NCBI GenBank assembly: GCA_937905985.1 | Contig: CALCWC010000132.1 | Span: forward strand, 1 to 29,408 | DNA length: 29,408 bases | Source: an uncultured Verrucomicrobiales bacterium | GTDB lineage: Bacteria; Verrucomicrobiota; Verrucomicrobiia; Verrucomicrobiales; Akkermansiaceae | Direction: 5' to 3' | Shown: positions 1 through 7,540 of the stretch, piece by piece | Position numbering within the stretch: the stretch's first letter is position 1 | Layout: each line of letters opens with the position of its first letter | Notes under the pieces: model-generated | Told to the model about the DNA's origin: nothing | Seen by the model: the letters and a program-made list of their open reading frames with translations, nothing else | The model's database searches: none | Made by a program: the position numbers and the translations under genes

Positions 1-222
1 CGGCGGGCTTCTTGGCAGCGGCGGGCTTCTTGGCAGCGGCGGGCTTCTTGGCAGCAGCGGGCTTCTTGGCAGCCACAGGCTTCTTAGCAACCGGCTTCTT
101 GGCAGCAGGTTTCTTGGCGACCGGCTTCTTGGCAGCCGGCTTCTTTTCCACGGGCTTCTTAGCAACCGGCTTCTTGGCGGCCGGCTTCTTGGCAGCGGGT
201 TTCTTCGGTGTGGGTTTCTTAG
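1..222. repeat. 18-bp and 15-bp coding tandem repeats
   Basis: Positions 1-72 hold four 18-bp units (the first three identical, the fourth with one change), each encoding AAAKKP on the minus strand. From about 73 to 222 the period falls to mostly 15 bp, encoding AAKKP, VAKKP or VEKKP with more divergence. All units are multiples of three, so expansion or contraction would keep the frame. The array continues beyond the left edge. Confidence 0.9.
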
Positions 223-226
223 CCAT
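1..226 (-). CDS. Histone H1-like Lys/Ala/Pro-repeat protein, N-terminal part (runs off the window)
   Basis: Reading leftwards from an ATG at 226, an uninterrupted frame of 75 codons reaches the window edge. It consists almost wholly of AAKKP, VAKKP and later AAAKKP units after a short MAKKPTPKKP start. It has no hydrophobic signal and is extremely basic, so a cytoplasmic nucleic-acid-binding role is likely. Comparable AKKP-rich tails occur in histone H1 and in the chlamydial Hc1/Hc2 nucleoid proteins, and Chlamydiae share the PVC superphylum with Verrucomicrobiota. The C-terminus is not visible, so a globular DNA-binding domain cannot be excluded. No Shine-Dalgarno site precedes the ATG. The gene is divergent from malQ. 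The coding assignment is secure because the opposite frame is only a low-complexity mirror; the exact function is inferred from composition. Confidence 0.8.
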   Translation of the reverse strand, partial: MAKKPTPKKPAAKKPAAKKPVAKKPVEKKPAAKKPVAKKPAAKKPVAKKPVAAKKPAAAKKPAAAKKPAAAKKPA

Positions 227-289
227 AACTGTATGTTGTTGTTTTAGCAGGTCACTGGTTGCACAATTTGGCGCGCATGACCTTTTCGT

Positions 290-318
290 GAAATATCACA
301 GCGCATTTCTCTTGACAA
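290..318 (-). promoter_or_regulatory. Weak candidate promoter for the H1-like gene
   Basis: On the minus strand TTGTCA (318-313) is followed by a 17-nt spacer and TATTTC (295-290). The -35 is good but the -10 is poor, and the implied leader to the ATG at 226 would be about 57 nt. The -35 lies in the palindrome CTTGACAAG (311-319), so it also reads as TTGACA on the plus strand. The -10 overlaps the imperfect palindrome GTGAAATATCAC (288-299). Confidence 0.25.
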
Positions 319-404
319 GTAAAAATTTCATTTTTCTTAATTTTTTTCGCAGAAAGAAAGCAGCGATAAAAAAGACGCCAAGGCATCCGCAGCGTGAATT
401 CTCT

Positions 405-432
405 TTGAGCGATGCATGGGCTGTGGTAGAAT
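405..432 (+). promoter_or_regulatory. Promoter of malQ, placed for a leaderless mRNA
   Basis: TTGAGC (405-410), a 16-nt spacer and TAGAAT (427-432) form a sigma70-like promoter. Only 8 nt separate the -10 from the ATG at 441, so transcription should start at or within a few bases of the start codon. No Shine-Dalgarno site is present. Confidence 0.55.
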
Positions 433-440
433 GAAAGCGC

Positions 441-2159
441 ATGAAGCGTGACAGAATGACAGGCGTGCTGATGCCGCTCTTCTCCCTGCGCCGCGTAGAG
501 GATGGCGGCATCGGAGACCTTGCGGCGCTGGAAGAATGGATTGATTGGGCAGCGGAGAACGGTGTGGGATTTTTACAGCTGCTGCCCGTAAACGCGCTCG
601 GCGAGGACGATGCTCCATCGCCGTATTCCGCCATCAGCTCCGTTGCGCTGGAGCCGCTCTACCTCACGCTGGAGCGCATTCCCGGCATGCCGAAAGAAAT
701 TCCGCCGTATCCGCACAGCCTCCCCCCACTGCAGCAGCCAGGAGGCGAGAATTTGGTGGACTACGCACGCGTCCGCACTTACAAGCGGCACCTTTTCATG
801 CAGGCGTGGGAGCATTTTTCCCACGATGACGAGCACGCGAACGAGCGTGCTGAATTCCAAGCGTGGTGCGGCACGCAGGACTGGCTGGACGACTATGCGT
901 GCTTCCGCGTGGCGAGCATCGCGTTTGCATCTTCCGCATGGTGGAACTGGCCGGAGCAAAACCCTGATGCCATCCGCCGCATGGCCAACGAGACAGACGA
1001 GGCGCGCAACCAGAAGCACTACCAACAATGGTTGCAGTGGCTCTGCGCGCGCGAGTGGAAAATTGTGCGCGACCATGCAGACGCGCGCGGCGTGATGTTG
1101 ATGGGAGATGTCCCCATCGGCATCTCCGTGTGCAGCGCGGATGTGTTTTTCCAGCGGCACCTGTTCGATATGGAATGGAGCGGCGGCGCACCCGCAGAGG
1201 GCAACTTTGCGGAAGATCCCTTCACCGGCAAGTGGGGGCAAAACTGGGGCATCCCCCTCTACCGATGGGATGTGATGGAGCGAGACGGTTTCGCCTGGTG
1301 GAACCGCCGCCTGCAAAAACTCGCGGAGATTTTCCGCATGAACCGCATCGACCACATCCTCGGTTTCTACCGCATCTACGCCTTCCCGTGGATGCCCGAC
1401 CGCAACCAGGAATTCCTCAACCTCTCCGAGGACGAGGCCGCCGCGCGCTGCGGCGGGCGCCGCCCCGGTTTCCGCATGCGCGGGGACTGGACCGCCGAGG
1501 ATCGCAAGCAAAACCTCATGCAGGGAGACCACCTGCTGCGCCAGCTCATCAAGGCCGTGCCGGGGCAAATCATCATCGGCGAGGATTTGGGATGCGTGCC
1601 CGACTACGTGAGGCCGGACCTCTCGTTCCTGCGCATCGCCGGCTTCAAGATTCCGCACTGGGAAATCGATGGGCATCAGCGCATCGTCAAGGGCGACACC
1701 TACAACCCCTGCTCTTTTGCAACCTATGCCACGCACGACTTCCCGCCCCTCTGCAACGACTGGGCGGATTGGTACGCCAACGTGAAAGCCGCGCGCGATG
1801 CCGTGAATGACAGCTCCCTCCCGCCGGAGGAACTGCGCCGCCGCATCCTCACCGGGCGCGACTGCGCGCGCGTGCTCTGCTGGCTCGGCGACTACGCGGG
1901 GCTCACCCCGGAGCAGAGCATGGCACCGTGGAGCGCGGAGATAAAAGACGCGCTCATCCGCGCCCTGCTTGCGTGCCGCTCGCGTTTTGCGTGCATGATG
2001 TGGACGGAGCTGTTCGACATTCCGGTGCGTCTCAACACACCCGGCACGGAAGGGGGCACCAACTGGCGGGCCCGCATGCCTTTCACGGCAAGCCAAGCCG
2101 CCGCCCTGCCCCAAGGTGCCTGGCTCCGCAGCCTCTCCGCCGCCACAGGGCGAATCTGA
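441..2159 (+). CDS. malQ: 4-alpha-glucanotransferase (amylomaltase, GH77)
   Basis: This cytoplasmic enzyme transfers 1,4-alpha-glucan segments between maltodextrins and takes part in glycogen or maltodextrin turnover. The 572-residue length fits GH77. The N-terminus has the family signature of LFSLR, a GIGDLAALEEWIDWA block and LLPVNALGEDDAPSPYS. Catalytic-site motifs are present: RIDHILGF with the nucleophile Asp304, IIIGEDLG with the acid/base Glu381, and ATHD with the third conserved Asp433. There is no signal peptide. The ATG at 441 is preferred because an AGAAT-type -10 lies just upstream. It is monocistronic or read into the ankyrin gene, which has its own candidate promoter 95 nt downstream. 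The family assignment is firm; the in vivo substrate is not shown by sequence. Confidence 0.95.
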   Translation: MKRDRMTGVLMPLFSLRRVEDGGIGDLAALEEWIDWAAENGVGFLQLLPVNALGEDDAPSPYSAISSVALEPLYLTLERIPGMPKEIPPYPHSLPPLQQPGGENLVDYARVRTYKRHLFMQAWEHFSHDDEHANERAEFQAWCGTQDWLDDYACFRVASIAFASSAWWNWPEQNPDAIRRMANETDEARNQKHYQQWLQWLCAREWKIVRDHADARGVMLMGDVPIGISVCSADVFFQRHLFDMEWSGGAPAEGNFAEDPFTGKWGQNWGIPLYRWDVMERDGFAWWNRRLQKLAEIFRMNRIDHILGFYRIYAFPWMPDRNQEFLNLSEDEAAARCGGRRPGFRMRGDWTAEDRKQNLMQGDHLLRQLIKAVPGQIIIGEDLGCVPDYVRPDLSFLRIAGFKIPHWEIDGHQRIVKGDTYNPCSFATYATHDFPPLCNDWADWYANVKAARDAVNDSSLPPEELRRRILTGRDCARVLCWLGDYAGLTPEQSMAPWSAEIKDALIRALLACRSRFACMMWTELFDIPVRLNTPGTEGGTNWRARMPFTASQAAALPQGAWLRSLSAATGRI

Positions 2160-2218
2160 CGCAGCTTTCCCCTCTGTTGATTTCCCAGCGGCAAATGCGT
2201 TCCAACCACTGGATTATC

Positions 2219-2246
2219 TTGCGTTTCACGCAGTCAATTTTAGCCT
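2219..2246 (+). promoter_or_regulatory. Candidate promoter of the ankyrin gene, leaderless spacing
   Basis: TTGCGT (2219-2224), a 16-nt spacer and TAGCCT (2241-2246), then 7 nt to the ATG at 2254. The hexamers are imperfect, but their placement repeats that seen at malQ. Confidence 0.35.
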
Positions 2247-2253
2247 TAACATC

Positions 2254-4938
2254 ATGAAGCGGACCTTTCTGACAACATGGGCGTGGGTATGCCTGGCGGC
2301 ATGCCCGGGCGTAGCTTGGACAGCCGACCAACAACAGGACAGCGGCCAGAAAAACCGCCAGAAAATCAGCCAGGCCGAGGACAAAGCCGACAGCCAGTTC
2401 GAAGACCAGCGCACCTCCGCTGAACGCGGTCAATATGTGGATGCGCCCGACACCGGCAACATGGGCACCGACAGCGACACCTACAAGATTTTCCAAGCCG
2501 TCGTCAACCACAAGGCCGATGACCTTGCCGACCTCTACGAGGAGGCGGAAACAGGCATCACCCCCGCCAAGACAAACGGAAAGCAGCAGCAGGCCCAGCC
2601 CGCGCCCACCGACCCCAACGCCGAACCCGATGCCTCCAAGCAGCGCGACATCAATTCGGATATTTGCTTCGGCAATCTCACCAAGGAGGCCCAGGATTCC
2701 CTGAAGCTGGACCAGCGCGAACTGCTGGTGCGCGCACACATCAACAAGCTGGGCAGCCTCACGCCGCTGGCGCTCGCAGCATACTACGGTGATGAGAAAA
2801 TGGTGGAGACCCTGCTGAGCCGCGGCAAGGCGGATGCCCAGAAAAACGTACTGGAGAAGCAGACCCCGCTCATGCTCGCCGCCTTCGGCCACAACAAGAA
2901 GGTTATCCAGCTCCTGCTCAGCGCAGAGGGCAAGGATGCAGAGGACAAGGTCACCGAGCAGGATGCCTACGGCATGACCGCCATGCACTACGCCATCATC
3001 GCGAACGACCGCGACATCCTGGCGGAGCTGCTGGGCACGCTGGGCGCATTCCAGGGCGGCGACAAAAGCGATGCACCCGTGAACACCGCCAACATGATGG
3101 GCTACACCCCGCTGCACTATGCAGCGCAGCGCGGCAACCTGGATATGTTCAACCTGCTGCTCGCCAAGGGCGGCGACTACACCATCGCGGCCAAGGACGG
3201 AGAGACCGCGCTCATGGCCATGTGCGCGGGCGGACACCGGGAGCTGGTGAAAGATTTCCTCACGCGCCTGCACCGCGACCCCGACCGCCTGGAGATTCTC
3301 AACGCGCAGGACAAACGCGGCAACACCGCTGTCCTGCACGCCATCCGCAACAACAAGGAAGAGGTGGCCAAGGCGCTCATCCTGGACGGCGTGGACCTGA
3401 GGCTCACCAACGAGGCCGACCAGACCGCCCTCATGTTCGCCGCCGCCGTGGGCAACAAGGAGCTTATACTGGAATGCGTGAAAGTGGGTATCCCCGCCAG
3501 CGAGGAGGACAACCGCGGGCGCACCGCCCTCATCTATGCCACCATCAACGGCCACACCGATGCCATGGTGGAACTTGCCCAGATGAATGCCGACCCCAAC
3601 CACTACGACGAGAACGGTCTCACCGCCTACCTTTACGCCAAGGCCATGGATGACGCCGCGGCCATGTCCACCCTGGCCGGGATAGGAGCAGATCCCGAGG
3701 CCGAACCCGGCGAGATGCAGCAGGAAAAGGGATGGGGCGGCGCCAATCCCGCACTGATGGATGCCATTGAGAAATTGAAGGTGGGCCGCGTGCGCGCCCT
3801 GCTCAAGAGCAAGCGCGATGCACAAGACGCCGATTTCGCCGGCAACACGCCGCTCATGATACTCTGCGCACCGCTGGATCCGGAGAACCGCAAGGATGTG
3901 GAGAACAAGCACCGCAAGATGGCGCAGATCCTGGACATGCTGCTCAAAAAGGGAGCGGACCCCAACGCGGTGAACGCCAACGGCCAGACCGCGCTCATGC
4001 GCGCCGCATCCGACCTGGCAAAGAACGACCTCAACAGCGGCATGGTTTTTGAAATCATGAAGAAGGGAGCGTACCTGAACGACCGCCACGGCTTCACCCT
4101 CGCCAACGCCCTCTGCTACTGCGGGTATGAATCCATGGACGCCAAGGAGCAGCAGGAGGAACGCTGGGGATGGCGCCTGCTGGCCACCGGTGCGCGCGTG
4201 CGCGATATCCAAGGCAACGGAGTGGATGCACTCTACGCCTCCTGCGACACCGATTCCCGAAAGAAGCAGAAGGAAGACGAGGAAAAGAAGAAAGCGGAAC
4301 GCGAGGAAAAGGAGAGGCAGGAGCAGGAAAACTCCCCTACCGGCAGCTTTGTGCAGGATACGCAGGAACTCGTCAATTCCTCCATCGACGGCACGATGGG
4401 GCTGATGCCAACCGATATGATTCCCGGGCAGGAGAAGGCCGGCGAGGAATCGTCCGACGATAACGCAAAGGAAGGACAAGAGGGCCAAGAGGGGCAGGAG
4501 CAGGATTCCGGCAAGGAGAAGTCATCCACCCAGAGCGACCAGAAGAATACGGACGGCACCACCCCCCGCGACAACGACAAGAAGGCCGACAAGAACAGCA
4601 GCAAAAAAGAAGCGGAGGACCTGAAGGACTACGTGTTCCCGGGCATGTGCCGTCTGCTGGGAGCGGATTCTCGCCAGGTGGTAACCAAGAAAGGTTCCCC
4701 CAACTGCACGGATGCCCTCCGCAACAGCATCGTCGCCAATTCCATGCGCTGGCTCATGCGCATCATCACCTACCGCCCGCCCAACTCATCCGCGGAGAAC
4801 ACCACGGGCGGCCGCATGGGCCGAGGGCAGCGCGGCAACCGCAACGCTGCCAACCAAGGCGGCAACAGGGGAAACCGTGGCGGCGGTGCCAACCGCGGAG
4901 GTAATGGCAACCGCGGCGGCGGAGGCCGCGGTCGCTGA
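2254..4938 (+). CDS. Exported ankyrin-repeat protein with RGG-rich C-terminal tail
   Basis: An 894-residue protein. The start at 2254 is chosen because it begins a signal peptide with a possible lipobox LAAC (Cys17); an in-frame ATG further upstream lies inside malQ and would bury the signal. Residues about 60-160 are polar and Gln/Asp-rich. Residues about 165-645 contain ankyrin repeats, recognisable by TPLMLAAFGHNKKVIQLLL, TPLHYAAQRGNLDMFNLLL and TALIYATINGHTDAMVEL. A charged, probably coiled-coil stretch follows (about 666-690: KQKEDEEKKKAEREEKERQE), then a Gly/Gln/Ser/Asp-rich linker. The last ~45 residues are RGG/GNRGG repeats. Ankyrin repeats bind proteins; RGG tails commonly bind RNA or act as flexible adhesive tails. 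The target is unknown. It ends 14 nt from the convergent amidase gene. Confidence 0.88.
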   Translation: MKRTFLTTWAWVCLAACPGVAWTADQQQDSGQKNRQKISQAEDKADSQFEDQRTSAERGQYVDAPDTGNMGTDSDTYKIFQAVVNHKADDLADLYEEAETGITPAKTNGKQQQAQPAPTDPNAEPDASKQRDINSDICFGNLTKEAQDSLKLDQRELLVRAHINKLGSLTPLALAAYYGDEKMVETLLSRGKADAQKNVLEKQTPLMLAAFGHNKKVIQLLLSAEGKDAEDKVTEQDAYGMTAMHYAIIANDRDILAELLGTLGAFQGGDKSDAPVNTANMMGYTPLHYAAQRGNLDMFNLLLAKGGDYTIAAKDGETALMAMCAGGHRELVKDFLTRLHRDPDRLEILNAQDKRGNTAVLHAIRNNKEEVAKALILDGVDLRLTNEADQTALMFAAAVGNKELILECVKVGIPASEEDNRGRTALIYATINGHTDAMVELAQMNADPNHYDENGLTAYLYAKAMDDAAAMSTLAGIGADPEAEPGEMQQEKGWGGANPALMDAIEKLKVGRVRALLKSKRDAQDADFAGNTPLMILCAPLDPENRKDVENKHRKMAQILDMLLKKGADPNAVNANGQTALMRAASDLAKNDLNSGMVFEIMKKGAYLNDRHGFTLANALCYCGYESMDAKEQQEERWGWRLLATGARVRDIQGNGVDALYASCDTDSRKKQKEDEEKKKAEREEKERQEQENSPTGSFVQDTQELVNSSIDGTMGLMPTDMIPGQEKAGEESSDDNAKEGQEGQEGQEQDSGKEKSSTQSDQKNTDGTTPRDNDKKADKNSSKKEAEDLKDYVFPGMCRLLGADSRQVVTKKGSPNCTDALRNSIVANSMRWLMRIITYRPPNSSAENTTGGRMGRGQRGNRNAANQGGNRGNRGGGANRGGNGNRGGGGRGR

Positions 4939-4952
4939 TTGCCGATTTAACC

Positions 4953-5849
4953 TCACCGCACCAGCACTTTGGCGCCGGGCACGGTAAGGCGGCGGGATTC
5001 CGCCGCATAGCCGAACGAGCCCTCATCCGCCTGGTTTTCATTTTGGCGGATATGGCGGGGAGCGGGATGGCGGAGATAGTTGACGATGCCGCGGCCGATA
5101 GCGCGCGCGTAGCGGCGGGCATTGGCGTCATCCCTCAGGAAGGAGGCATGGCCGGTGTTGTTGAGGAAAGCCGCCTCCACCACGGCTGCGGGGATGCCGG
5201 AATCATCGCATGCGTTCATCCAGGAGGCGGACCGGTCGGCATCCACGTAGCGCACCTGCACGGAACAGGGGCGGCCACCGTTGGGCATGCCGTGGTTCAA
5301 GATGTCCGCGTTGATGGATGAAGCGATGGCGCTGGCGAGCGGCCTGCCGTTGTGGCGGTTGCAGATGATGATGCTGGGCGAGGCACCGGAGGTTCTGCCG
5401 CCGGAACTGTTGTGATGCAGGAACACAGCGGCTGCGGCATGGCGGTAGATGGCGTAGTCCGCGCTGACCACACCGCTACCCACGCGGTCCGGGTGATAGC
5501 GGGAGGGATAGCGTTCCCCTCCCTTCCCCGGGCGGCGCAAGTGCACCACACCCGCACGGCGCGAGTAGGACGCCAACTCGGCGTCCAGTCCTGTGCCGTT
5601 GCCGCGGTTGCACACGGTGCAGCGGTAACCCGCGCGCTCAATCTCCCGCTTCACGTCGTAGGAATACTTGTACCAGAAGCGGCATTCCTCCAGGGAGGGG
5701 TTGCCGGGCTCGCGCGCGCCGGGGCTTTCCACGCAGTGGCCGATATCCAGCACCACCACGCCGGAACCGCCGGGTGTACCCACACCCGTGCATCCCACAA
5801 GGCCCAATGCGGCAAACGCCGCAACCAACATCTGCTTCAACGGTGTCAT
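4953..5849 (-). CDS. N-acetylmuramoyl-L-alanine amidase (Amidase_3), lipoprotein
   Basis: A 298-residue zinc amidase predicted to cut the amide bond between MurNAc and L-Ala of peptidoglycan in the periplasm. The N-terminus has a lipoprotein signal with LVGC (Cys20). The Amidase_3 core starts at residue ~31 with VVVLDIGH (zinc His38). The FLHHNSS block (His145/146) supplies the second zinc His, and VVEAAFLNN supplies the catalytic Glu225. The DIGHCVES segment and several extra cysteines differ from the textbook DPGHGG motif. The start at 5849 is supported by the clearest Shine-Dalgarno site in the window (GGAGGAG, about 9 nt upstream). It lies 4 nt after the dnaB stop, so the two are probably co-transcribed. 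Which amidase subfamily it belongs to cannot be settled by eye. Confidence 0.88.
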   Translation of the reverse strand: MTPLKQMLVAAFAALGLVGCTGVGTPGGSGVVVLDIGHCVESPGAREPGNPSLEECRFWYKYSYDVKREIERAGYRCTVCNRGNGTGLDAELASYSRRAGVVHLRRPGKGGERYPSRYHPDRVGSGVVSADYAIYRHAAAAVFLHHNSSGGRTSGASPSIIICNRHNGRPLASAIASSINADILNHGMPNGGRPCSVQVRYVDADRSASWMNACDDSGIPAAVVEAAFLNNTGHASFLRDDANARRYARAIGRGIVNYLRHPAPRHIRQNENQADEGSFGYAAESRRLTVPGAKVLVR

Positions 5850-5853
5850 AGCG

Positions 5854-7305
5854 TTATTCTCCTCCTCCTGCTTCGTCGTCGTCCACCACCACGCGGGTGA
5901 CGAAGCGCATGATATCCGCCTTGAAGGACAAGGGCACATCACCCGTGGGACCGTTTCTGTTCTTGGCGAGCAGGAGGTTGGCGTTGTCGCCCTCCTGTTC
6001 GCGTTCCTCGTCGTTCGTGGCGTAGTAGGCGTTGCGGTAGAGCAGGCCAATCATGTCCGCGTCCTGCTCAATGGCGCCGGACTCTCGCAGGTCGCTCATC
6101 ATGGGGATGCCCTTGGTGCGGCCGGGGCGGTTTTCCGGTCCGCGGTTCAGCTGGGCAAGGACAACGATGGGCACCTGAAGTTCCTTGGCCAGGTTCTTGA
6201 GACCGCCGGAGATTTCGGCGATTTCACGTTCGCGGCTGTTCTGGGCCTGCTTGGTGTGGGAGCGCATGAGCTGCAGGTAGTCCACGCCGATACAGGCAAG
6301 GTCGGGGTGGTCGCGCACCACGCGGCGGGCCTTGGCGCGCAGCTCGGAGATGGAAATGCCGGCGGTGTCGTCGATGATGAGCCGGGATTCCTTCATCATG
6401 CGGATGGATTCCGTGATTTTCTTGAGCACCTCCTTCTTGGGCTTGCGCACGGCCAGGATATGCTGCTTGCTCACACCTGCGCGTGCCAGCAGAAGACGCT
6501 CCACCAGCTGGGCGCTCGGCATTTCGCAGGAGAACACCAGCGCCGGCTTTTTTTCGTCCAGTATCACGTGCTCCACAATGTTCATCAGGAACGAGGTCTT
6601 GCCCATGGACGGACGCGCCGCCACCACGAAAAGATCGCCGGGCTTGAGGCCGTTGGACATCTTGTCCAGCTTTTCGAACCCGGTGGAGAGCCCCTGCGGC
6701 CCGGTCTCGCCGTCCTTCATGATGCGCTCCAGGGAGTCCACGAACTTGCGGATGTCCATCTCCAGCGACCACTGGTTCTTGCCCGTCTGCATGTTCTGGC
6801 GGATTTGGAGCACATCCTGCTCCGCCTGGTCCAGCAGGCTCTCCACCTCGTTCTCGGAGGTGAAGGCGGCAGATGCCGAGCGGTTGGAGGATTGGATGAT
6901 GGCGCGGCGAATGTATTTCTCGCGCAGCTGCTCGAAATGGGATTCGAACAATGCGGAGGACGACGCGAGGGAGTAGATATCCATCAACCCGGGATGGCCG
7001 CCCACCGCCTCCAGCTGGTTGCGGTCCGTCAGCTCCTGCGCCACGGACGTCACGTCCATCGTCTGGTTCTTCTCATAGCGCTGGCGCAGCAGCTGCCACA
7101 ATATGCGGTGCGAAGGCACATAGAAGAAATCCTCCGTAATGCCTTGCATGATGCTGCGCGGGATAATCTCGTTGGGATCCAGTGTCATCATGGAAAGCAG
7201 GCTCTTCTCTACAGCAGCCGCCTGCGGCATCACCACGTTCTCCCTGGCCGCCGCCGGGCTCGCCCCGGCCTTCAAATCCGCTTTGTCCTTTTTCGTCTCG
7301 CTCAT
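5854..7305 (-). CDS. dnaB: Replicative DNA helicase DnaB
   Basis: A 483-residue hexameric helicase that unwinds DNA ahead of the replication fork. The N-terminal domain (about residues 25-125) has VPSHRILWQLL and GGHPGLMDIY. The RecA-like C-terminal domain has the L-S-TGF-KLD entry motif, Walker A ARPSMGKTS (Lys236), Walker B IGVDYLQLM, and the KNRNGPTGD arginine-finger region. ATG 7305 (MSETKKDK) is preferred. A more upstream in-frame ATG overlaps the TAGGAT of the predicted promoter at 7322-7327 and could not be transcribed as a start from it. The C-terminus is an acidic VVVDDDEAGGGE tail. It is divergent from nagA and leads a two-gene unit with the amidase. No intein is seen. Confidence 0.96.
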   Translation of the reverse strand: MSETKKDKADLKAGASPAAARENVVMPQAAAVEKSLLSMMTLDPNEIIPRSIMQGITEDFFYVPSHRILWQLLRQRYEKNQTMDVTSVAQELTDRNQLEAVGGHPGLMDIYSLASSSALFESHFEQLREKYIRRAIIQSSNRSASAAFTSENEVESLLDQAEQDVLQIRQNMQTGKNQWSLEMDIRKFVDSLERIMKDGETGPQGLSTGFEKLDKMSNGLKPGDLFVVAARPSMGKTSFLMNIVEHVILDEKKPALVFSCEMPSAQLVERLLLARAGVSKQHILAVRKPKKEVLKKITESIRMMKESRLIIDDTAGISISELRAKARRVVRDHPDLACIGVDYLQLMRSHTKQAQNSREREIAEISGGLKNLAKELQVPIVVLAQLNRGPENRPGRTKGIPMMSDLRESGAIEQDADMIGLLYRNAYYATNDEEREQEGDNANLLLAKNRNGPTGDVPLSFKADIMRFVTRVVVDDDEAGGGE

Positions 7306-7321
7306 GGTAATCGGTAGGCGC

Positions 7322-7350
7322 ATCCTACCCCATACCCCTGCCCCGTTCAA
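7322..7350 (-). promoter_or_regulatory. Promoter of dnaB
   Basis: On the minus strand TTGAAC (7350-7345), a 17-nt spacer and TAGGAT (7327-7322). The implied leader before ATG 7305 is only about 9-10 nt. This promoter decides between alternative in-frame starts of dnaB. Confidence 0.6.
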
Positions 7351-7473
7351 GGTCATTTTTGGCAAAAAAAAATCCTCCTAGTTCCACCGCGCCCCACGGC
7401 TTTTCCCCGCCGATTTTCGCGTCATGTTTTGTTTAAGTTTTCCTAAGCAACGGGCGGATGGGGCGGTTTTTGC

Positions 7474-7502
7474 TTGAAAGGACGCGCGGCGGCGGTTAGG
7501 AT
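7474..7502 (+). promoter_or_regulatory. Promoter of nagA
   Basis: TTGAAA (7474-7479), a 17-nt spacer and TAGGAT (7497-7502). The predicted transcript starts near 7509, giving a leader of roughly 30 nt before ATG 7541. The same -10 sequence is used in the divergent dnaB promoter. Confidence 0.6.
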
Positions 7503-7540
7503 GGCACGTGAACAGGGCATTCCCTGAAAAATAGATTACC

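Noticed and set aside
2116..2253. An upstream in-frame start for the ankyrin protein inside malQ
   Set aside because: It would add 46 residues before an evident signal peptide and lies within the malQ coding region upstream of the candidate promoter.
2083..4488. A minus-strand open frame of about 800 codons opposite the ankyrin gene
   Set aside because: The plus strand has a signal peptide and regular ankyrin repeats. The minus frame shows only hydrophobic low-complexity sequence caused by codon bias.
5850..6050. An N-terminal extension of the amidase into dnaB
   Set aside because: The extension is an out-of-frame reading of dnaB. The ATG at 5849 has a strong Shine-Dalgarno site and starts a lipoprotein signal.
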